From Bedellia somnulentella (taxonomy: Eukaryota > Arthropoda > Insecta > Lepidoptera > Bedelliidae): a stretch of DNA of 64,000 nt. Of the stretch, positions 56,735-64,000 are shown one piece after another. The translations under genes were made by a program, and so were the position numbers. The stretch's first letter is position 1, and each line of letters begins with the position of its first letter. The notes under the pieces are model-generated. The model had not been told where the DNA came from. It did no database searches and saw only the letters and a list, made by a program, of their open reading frames with translations. The DNA is taken from positions 5,456,001-5,520,000 of the forward strand of contig OY755187.1 in the NCBI GenBank assembly GCA_963576735.1, read 5' to 3'.

Positions 56735-56904
56735 TATTAAATATATCGACGAGTTAGTGTCCAATATACATGTACTACTTTCTTTGGGGCTAACTTGATC
56801 TGTATATAATATGTTCGTGTCCGTATTTGTTTAAATCCAAAAGAAAGTTCACAAACTAAAATCTGACTAGTTAAAGATTCTTACTTTTTTATACGAGTAT
56901 GCCT

Positions 56905-56965
56905 ACTTACTTATACTCACGCCCATTATTCCCATTGGGGTAGGCAGAGACTATCGATCGCCACT
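56905..56965 (-). repeat. LINE 3' end fragment
   Basis: 'tcccattggggtaggcagag' and 'actatcgatcgcc' are the reverse of the RTE-like LINE end. Confidence 0.65.
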
Positions 56966-57222
56966 TACTAAATAACCTTGCTTTGTCAAGCGGGGCTCTG
57001 ACAAAGTGGACAGAACACTTTCCTAGCTACTCGTGGGAATCACATGTGTTCTAGGAATAATCAACACGGACACGGCGATAGAGCTCGCCACTTATCACGT
57101 CATAGATTCTCATGGGGCGAAAAGTGGGCTTATACGAGTATATCACAAGGTAATTTTCGTTTTTCTAAGTACTTGTGTTCATATACCACAGCTTTTTTAA
57201 ATATTGTATTGCAAGCTGGTAG

Positions 57223-57649
57223 GGCTTATTCCGTTTATCCACCCTAAAAAATCCTCCCTAAGTCGGATATTCGGAAACGCATGTCCTTCTATCCACCCTG
57301 AACGGGGTGGATATCCGGAATGCATATAATATGGTTCTTCCGATTTTTTACCCCAAGTACAGTAATTTACAGAAACATACACAACACAAAATGGGTCCAA
57401 GGAACATCGTGAACATTAAAATACTTAAGATAAACATACCTACTTTCTTACTTACAGTTTGAATAAAAATATTTTACAAACTTAGGGTCTTTTTTCTGTA
57501 AATGACTGTACGTAGGCAGGGTAGAAAATCGGAAGAACCATATTATATGCATTCCGGATATCCACCCCGTTCAGGGTGGATAGAAGGACATGCGTTTCCG
57601 AATATCCGACTTAGGGAGGATTTTTTAGGGTGGATAAACGGAATAAGCC
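57223..57649. mobile_element. hAT-like MITE, 427 bp, uninterrupted
   Basis: Inverted ends GGCTTATTCCGTTTATCCAC; flanks GCTGGTAG (57215-57222) and GCTGATAG (57650-57657) form an 8-bp duplication with one mismatch. Confidence 0.85.
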
Positions 57650-57962
57650 GCTGATAGTAGAAGGCAAACGACTACGGATATTCAAATTAATAACTAGATT
57701 CAAATGAAATTGTATTTGTTTCAAAGAAAATAGTGAGCATAATAATAAACTTAGGATTAGTTTATGAACAGTGAGTTGATGCCATTTTGTCGCCATGTTG
57801 CCAATTTTGTAAGTATCGCGTCAACACGTTTATATTACGTTGTTTGTATTGCGATAAATATCGTCAGCACTAATATATTGTATTTGCTACAGTAAATTAT
57901 AATTAATTTACAAAAAATACTAAGAGTTGTTTCTTAAGAAATAGTAAATGATATAAATGTAT

Positions 57963-58405
57963 AGCCGTGTAGTGCCGGCTTAGAAAGTCGCTACCCCTTT
58001 CTGCCCACGCTTTCTTTCAACCCAAAAACCTTTATTTTTACCATTTTTCTCCACTCAACTTCCAAAAGTGGCTGAGGCATTTATAATTCCTTAGCTCTGG
58101 CTACCCCTTCTAGGGAAATATAGCCGTGAGTATATGTATGTATGTATGTATGATATAAATGTAATGGTTGTTGTATAGTGTCGGCTTACAATATCACCAT
58201 TTAAGCTTTGTTGTGTGGGTTAGAATAGCCCATTTCTTCCCGTGGGTTCGGAAGAGGCGACTAAGGGTACTGGGGCTATTTAAGGCGACGCCACCAAGGA
58301 AGTTTATTTGACAATTCTTTTCTATCCCAAACTTCTAAAAGTGGCTGAGGATTTTTTTGTTCAAAGCTCTGGCTACCCCTTCTAGCTATTTATAGCCGTG
58401 AGAGT
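57963..58405 (+). repeat. Two SINE family C copies in tandem
   Basis: Copies at about 57963-58155 and 58170-58405, both starting near 'gtagtg(c/t)cggctta'. The first ends gccgtgagtatatgtatgta. Internal deletions differ, so they are separate insertions. Confidence 0.7.
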
Positions 58406-58650
58406 TACGTCAACCTATTGCTAAAAAATGATTTTTGAAAAAATAAAATATGCTCAGGTATTTTAAAAATATCCTTGTTTATGAAATTGGGATATTAATT
58501 TTAGATTTAGAATATAACGATACTGTTTTCCAAAAAAACAACCCCCTAGAGACTGTGATTTTAATTTTTTTTATTTCTATCTTTCGTATACATATAAAAC
58601 AAACAATTTGTAAATATTAGGAGAAATTTGTTAAAAATAACATAATATAG
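58406..58650. other. Intergenic, no feature recognised
   Basis: AT-rich. Confidence 0.35.
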
Positions 58651-59292
58651 AATAGAATAAAAAAACTCTTTATTGTACATCAAACACAAATTTACAAAAG
58701 AAATTATCATACAGTTTACAGTGAGGTACAATCGGCGGTCTTATCGCTAAAAGCGATCTCTTCCAGACAACCTTTGGAAGGTGAGATCGGTAAACTAGTT
58801 ATCTGGGTAGATGCACAAAACAAGCTTACTTTAAAACTAACTTATTTAATTGATATAATAAATAATAACATAAATATTAATTACACAAAATAATATACAT
58901 ATTTCACACATATGAGTGTTCATATGTGTGTACATACATACATAACTACATACTTTTATATATACAAGTAATACAAATACCTAAATAAAATACACAAATA
59001 CGTTTTAGAAATATAATTAATACATATAATTTAAAAAGCAACAGTATTACAGCGCTTCAGTGAGATAGTGTTGTTTCACCAGATCCTTGAACACTTTAAG
59101 TGATTTAGCCAATCTCACCTCCACAGGAAGTGCGTTCCACAATTGCACAGCGTGTACAGAAAAAGAGGAGCCATAGAAATTGGTTGAATGAGAGGGAATG
59201 GTTAATTGAAGATTATGGTCTGAACGTAAATTAAGGTTATGGGAAGAAGATAGAAATTGAAAACGTTCTTTTAGATAGAAAGGGGTTATAAT
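58651..59292 (-). mobile_element. 5'-truncated CR1/Jockey-like LINE
   Basis: Minus strand: end of an RT polyprotein, stop at 59047-59049, then a 3' UTR with 'agcgataagaccgccgattg' and an (ATTCT)n tail. The visible coding end reads SVHAVQLWNALPVEVRLAKS followed by LKVFKDLVKQHY, the usual C-terminal box of CR1/Jockey-type LINEs. Confidence 0.75.
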
Positions 59293-60270
59293 ATAGTTGT
59301 ATTGAAAGTTATTGTTCTAAATATATTTCATGCTTTTATTATTGGATCCACTACCAAGCATACTTCCTTCAAGTATGGCTTTATCAAGATATTTTGTTGA
59401 GAATTGTTTGAAAACAATCCGCAAAGTTTAGAGCAATAAAACCTGAATTGGTTTTGTTATTCTTTTATTTGTTTTCAATGTGGAGTTATTGGAAGAAAGC
59501 TGTCCAATAAAATGTTCCTAATTGAATGTTTTTCCTTGTTATTGCGGTCTTGGAGAATTTTAATGATTCGTTTGGTAATAAAAATGTAGTTTTGTAGATT
59601 ATCCAGAGCGCATATGCAGTAATTTTAATACTTATAATTAAAACAACTATTGATTTTCGCATATTTTAATCGCGTGTTATTACATGGATTTTGAATGCCC
59701 GACGTTTCGAAAACTATTCAGTTATCGTGGTCACGTGAAGACTGAGGTATTATTTGTCATTAGACAGTACTATAAAATCATAAATACTAACTACCTTCAC
59801 AAAATTTTAGTTACATTTTCGTTTTGTATTTGCTAAGTACAAAAAGAGCTAATGTTATCTGGAGTCTTGCTAGTGTTCTTCCCTGGCTTTGTTGTGTTAA
59901 TGATCGGGTCGGGTTCCAAGCAGGTGGTAATTGCCAATCATCATCTCTATTGAAGTTTGAATGTTTCTTTATTTCAATAGATTCGCGTTTCATTCTAGGT
60001 ATCAATCGATTCTCTTTTGCTAGAATTGTAGGTTTGTCAAAACGTATGTTGTGGTTTGGCTTGTCACATTCAGTTAATCATCATGCAGTACATAGCACAA
60101 AATAATATTTTATAAAGGGATAAATAATAAGCTTGTTTTTTTAATAATTAAATATATACTAGACTAATAAACTCATAGATATTAATCATAATAACCCCTT
60201 ATTAGCCAGTACTTCAGGGTTAGAAATTCCTCAGTCAGAATTAGTCCTTTTTCTAAAGCTCTGGCTAGGC
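59293..60270. other. Intergenic, no clear element
   Basis: 59697-59740 has 'gcccgacgtttcgaaaacta' followed by 'cgtggtcacg', a motif often seen in repeats. A SINE family C scrap lies near 60195-60240. No gene seen. Confidence 0.35.
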
Positions 60271-60273
60271 TAG

Positions 60274-60568
60274 GGTTGGCAGAGGTACTAATACTTCTGA
60301 ACATCACGTGACTTTGTCACCTGGTGTTCAGTGTACCCACGTTTTGCATGGACAGTGTACTCACGTGATAGGGAGCAGGCCTATAGCCGTTTTGTACGAA
60401 TACGCTGTCACATGACTAAGTGCAACTCAGCCATGTGGGTTTCCTCACGATATTTTCCCTCACCGTTAACAACCATGATAAATTAACTACACATATTTGG
60501 TGTAGGCCCGACCCGGGATTTGTCGCTTGCACGTTAACCGGTGTTCTACCCACTGAGCTATCACGTCG
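60274..60568 (-). repeat. SINE family B, tail missing, head shortened
   Basis: The body from 'gggttggcagaggtactaat' to the head 'gagctatcacgtcg' is present; about 20 bp are missing near the head. Confidence 0.75.
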
Positions 60569-61189
60569 TATAAATTTGAACTCCTTTAATATTTTCTTCA
60601 TTACGTACTAGATAGAACAGTTTAATTTAAAATGTTGTCTCCATAACGCTAAATTATAACTTGAGACCTTACTACAAAAGTGAAACCCAACTTGTTAAGT
60701 AGAATTTATGAAATTAGCAAAGCGGGCGGCTGCGAGTCGGATAAGCGGTGATTTACTCTCATTTAATTATTTCATCAGGACTCAGACTATGTTAGACCAA
60801 TTTTTGAACTTTTTAAGACAATGGAAACACTGAGTAATTTTTTGAGTCGGCATAGGAGGCGTCTATATGTGTTTTTTATTTTGCTTATAATTTAGACTCA
60901 CGCATAAGTGTAATCATTCCACGGTCTAAAGGTTGAAACACTTAAGAAAAGAAAGAAAAGAAAAGATTTTTTATTATTTAGCACACACATACAGTATTCA
61001 ATGACATAATTTAAAGAAATGGTTTCGCTAAATTGGGCCCACAATCAGTAATTTCTGATTTGTGTATGGGTATACACAAAATCAGAACTGGTTTTCATTA
61101 TGAGCCCTACATGGTGTTGACAGTACGTCAGCAGCTATTTATATAAACTAGAAAATTAAATTTGGGCTCCAAAAAATTTTTCTCAGTTT
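60569..61189. other. Intergenic, no feature recognised
   Basis: Short AAAGA-rich tract near 60945-60965. Confidence 0.35.
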
Positions 61190-61197
61190 GGTGAGAA

Positions 61198-62163
61198 GGC
61201 TTATTCCGTTGATCCACCCTGAAACAGCCACCCTAAGTCGGATACTCGGAAACGCGTGTCCTTCAATCCACCTTGAACATGGTGGATAATTGTAATTCAT
61301 AATGATATTATTTTCCTATTTTTCACCCCAAGTACAGTGTTTTACAGAAAAAAATACAACACAAAACGGGTCCAAGAAACTTCGTGAACATTGAAATACT
61401 TTAGATAAACATACCTACTTGCCTACTATCTATCTATAAATTATCTTGGTGGGAAGTTTTAATTTCATATTTATTACTTATAAATAAAGAATAAATAAAG
61501 GAAAAAAAATTGACTCAGGCGGGAATCGAACCCGCGATCTCGGGTATACGCCCCCGTCGCTCTGCCAATTGAACTCCGCATTTGTAAAAAAAATTGGAGA
61601 TAGGGAACGCAAACACTACTTAAAAGTATGAAAAGAAACAAAGGATAGAAGAATTTCGCACTGGCAGCCATTGACACGGTAGCTCGATTGGCAGAGCGAC
61701 GGGGGCGTATACCCGAGGTTGCGGGTTCGATTCCCGCCTGTGTCGAAATTTTTCATTCCTTTATTTATTCTTTATTTATTAGTAATAATCCCTACATGAG
61801 GTTTTCATGAACAAAAAGATTTAAATTAATATTTTTTGTTAAATGAATAACGTAAAATAATCTTACGATACAAATTGCAGGTAAGCACCTGTAGGGTAGG
61901 TAGTATTTGGGTGAAAACCATTTAAAATGAGCATTGTGACAAATGAAACCATAACAAGAAAGAAACTCCTAACAAAAAGTCACAAATTAAATTAAGTAGG
62001 GTCTTTTTTCTGTAAATGACTGTACGAAGGCAGGGTAGATAATCGGAAGAAACATATTATATGAATTACGGCTATCCACCCCGTTCAGGGTGGATATAAG
62101 GACGCGCGTTTCCGAACGTCCACCTTAGGGTGTCTGTTTTGGGGTGGATACACAAAATAAGCC
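61198..62163. mobile_element. hAT-like MITE interrupted by paired SINE family A copies
   Basis: Perfect 8-bp duplication GGTGAGAA (61190-61197, 62164-62171). Diverged arms of the 57223 family flank about 570 bp of inserted sequence. Confidence 0.85.
61478..61830. repeat. Head-to-head SINE family A pair
   Basis: A reverse copy at 61478-61580 (tRNA-like module about 61509-61575) faces a forward copy at 61585-61830 (module 61672-61743). The forward module keeps the acceptor, D and T helices. Confidence 0.75.
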
Positions 62164-62235
62164 GGTGAGAATAGTTAAGGTTGAATAAGCTCATTATAAA
62201 AAAATATGCTCGAATGCTATCGGTAGCAAAATATA

Positions 62236-63277
62236 CAGGGTGGCGCATTCAAATCGGTCAGTATGGGAAAGTCTGAAACTATAAGACATTCGAAGATTTG
62301 TTCTTAGGAACCATGTCACCGATTTTAATAAAAAGAAAAATTGCATTCATACATTTAAAAAAAACCTGTACCCAGCTCGGGAATCGAACCAGGTTGTTTT
62401 GAAAAAATAAACTTACACTTTTTCTATTTGGATATCGATTGTGTAGGTCTTAAGCTGTAAATGTCTCCATAAAACATGATGTCTAAAATGAATAAAATGC
62501 ATTGTTTTGACATACTTTAATTTCTTAAAGTAGGTGTTCGAAGTGAAAACCATTTTTTTAACACAATTTTCAACACGTTTAGGTAACGATCTTACTATTG
62601 CATTTTGTATCTTCATGTGGTGAATTTGTGTTAAAATTTACTCAACGGCTGCTTTTAGGTCTTCAACGGTGTCATAGCTTGTTTTGTAAACTTCATCCTT
62701 AACCTAACCCCATAAAAATAGTCTAGAAGCGTTAAATCGGGCGACTGTGTATCTACAATATCTACATACTTACTTTAAGTGGGCTTTTCAATTGATTGTT
62801 AGTGTTTAATTACTGTAGATAACAAAACTTCCTTAAATGTTCAATGGAATGCAAACCACATAATACGGTGCATGTATGTAATAACTTATTAATAATAAGT
62901 TGAGAGGTACGAACAGTCATAGAAACAATTTTACATGCCTGAACTTGTTGAATATTGTAACGGTGGTCACTTCGTACACCTACTTTGAGAAGTTAAAGTA
63001 TGTCAAAACAATGCATTTTATTCATTTTAGACATCATGTTTTATGGAGACATTTACAGCTTAAGACCAACACAATCCATATCAAAATAGAAAAAGTGTAA
63101 GTTTATTTTTTCAAAACAACCGGGTTCGATTCCCAAGCTGGGTACAGTTTTTTTTCAAATGTATGAATGCAGTTTTTATTTTTATCAAAATCGGTGACAT
63201 GGTTCCTAAGAACAAATCTTCGTATGTCTTATAGTTTCAGACTTTCCCATACTGACCGATTTGAATGAGCCACCCTG
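62236..63277 (-). mobile_element. Mariner-like element, 1,042 bp, second copy
   Basis: TA duplications at 62234-62235 and 63278-63279; same TIR and internal deletion as 44739-45782. The transposase end at about 62540-62745 on the minus strand has more lesions. Confidence 0.85.
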
Positions 63278-63515
63278 TATGTGCTGGTTTGAATACACAC
63301 ATAGTATTATTACGAGTATATTAGAATCATTTCCTTCCTATAACTTCCTGGCCAACTTTTGTAAATTGTTTTAGTGAATTCACATATGAAACTTGAGCCT
63401 TTTGTGCCTTTACAACAAACATAGTTTAGCATGGTTGGGCATAAGGAAGTCCGTATTACGGTCTAACAGCAAGAATAATAACTTGAATGTAGACAAAGGT
63501 TACTTAAAGGTTAAC

Positions 63516-63894
63516 AACCGTGATAGCCCAGTGGGTAGAACACTCGGTTATCGTGCAAACGACTAGTGTTCAAATCCTGGGTCGGGCCTACACCAATTTG
63601 TCTTTTCTAAAGACATATGTGTGGTTCATTTATCATGGTTGTTAACGGTGAGGGAAAACATCGTGAGGAAACCCACATGGCTGACTTGTACTTAGTCATG
63701 TGACAGTGAATTCGTACAAAACGGCCGGCGATAGGCCTGCCCCCTATCACGTGAGTACACTGTCTATGCAAAACGTGGGTACTCTGAACACCAGGTGACA
63801 AAGTCACGTGATGTTCAGAAGTATTAGTACCTCTGCCAACCCCTTCGGGGATATTCGGCGTGAACGTTTATGTTTATGTTTATATGTTTATGTT
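63516..63894 (+). repeat. SINE family B, full length
   Basis: tRNA-like head with TAGCCCAGTGGG and GTTCAAATCC, body through 'ggggatattcggcgtgaacg', and a TGTTTA-type tail. The clearest plus-strand copy. Confidence 0.82.
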
Positions 63895-64000
63895 ACTAAA
63901 ATTGTTCAAATAGTAATGGCTGTCAAAAATCTACATTTATCATTTTATTATATCTTTTTAATACTAATAGATCAATAATAAAATAATTGATAAACATCAT

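Overview
The window looks like nuclear DNA of an insect, most likely a moth or butterfly (Lepidoptera). It is AT-rich, has long introns packed with repeats, and carries tRNA-derived SINEs, LINEs ending in (TATG)n, Helitrons with CTAG/T ends, a Bel-Pao LTR element and an R4/Dong-like element sitting in a TAA repeat. The taxon is inferred from repeat style and was not computed.

Region 1 (1-30.3 kb, + strand) holds the only host gene I can support: the last 20 exons of an axonemal dynein heavy chain, best matched to the DNAH1 type. All 20 exons have GT/AG junctions and compatible phases. Together they give 3,060 nt, or 1,019 codons plus a TAG stop. They encode the second half of AAA5, the buttress coiled coil, AAA6 and the C-terminal domain. 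AAA1-AAA4, the stalk and the microtubule-binding domain lie upstream of the window. The introns hold SINEs, LINE fragments, palindromic MITEs and two larger TIR elements. Exon 18 has a partial tandem copy just downstream.

Region 2 (30.6-35.3 kb) begins about 65 bp after the dynein poly(A) signal. It has a 5'-truncated RTE-like LINE, open in one frame apart from three stop codons and interrupted by a hAT-like MITE that itself contains a TAA-flanked MITE. Older SINE and Helitron fragments follow.

Region 3 (35.3-52.6 kb, minus strand) is one Bel-Pao retrotransposon. It has 527-bp LTRs that differ at three positions by eye, a TATAC target duplication, a primer binding site and three overlapping reading frames. 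About 9-10 kb of its leader is foreign: SINEs, a LINE end, and a TIR element of about 6.3 kb. That element contains a 3.2-kb TIR element (itself split by a mariner-like element) and a 1.1-kb Helitron.

Region 4 (52.6-64 kb) is repeats only: an R4/Dong-like fragment in a TAA tract, a collapsed Helitron helicase gene, a minisatellite of about 144 bp period, hAT-like MITEs with 8-bp duplications, a CR1/Jockey-like LINE end, a second mariner-like element and more SINEs.

The most unusual signal is a pair of unrelated-looking long-TIR elements (11.0-13.2 kb and 43.2-46.4 kb). Each carries a broken copy of the same protein type, with an acidic 'D-D/EDVD-GCD' layout that resembles PIN/FEN1-type nucleases. 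One copy also has a Cys-rich C-terminus.
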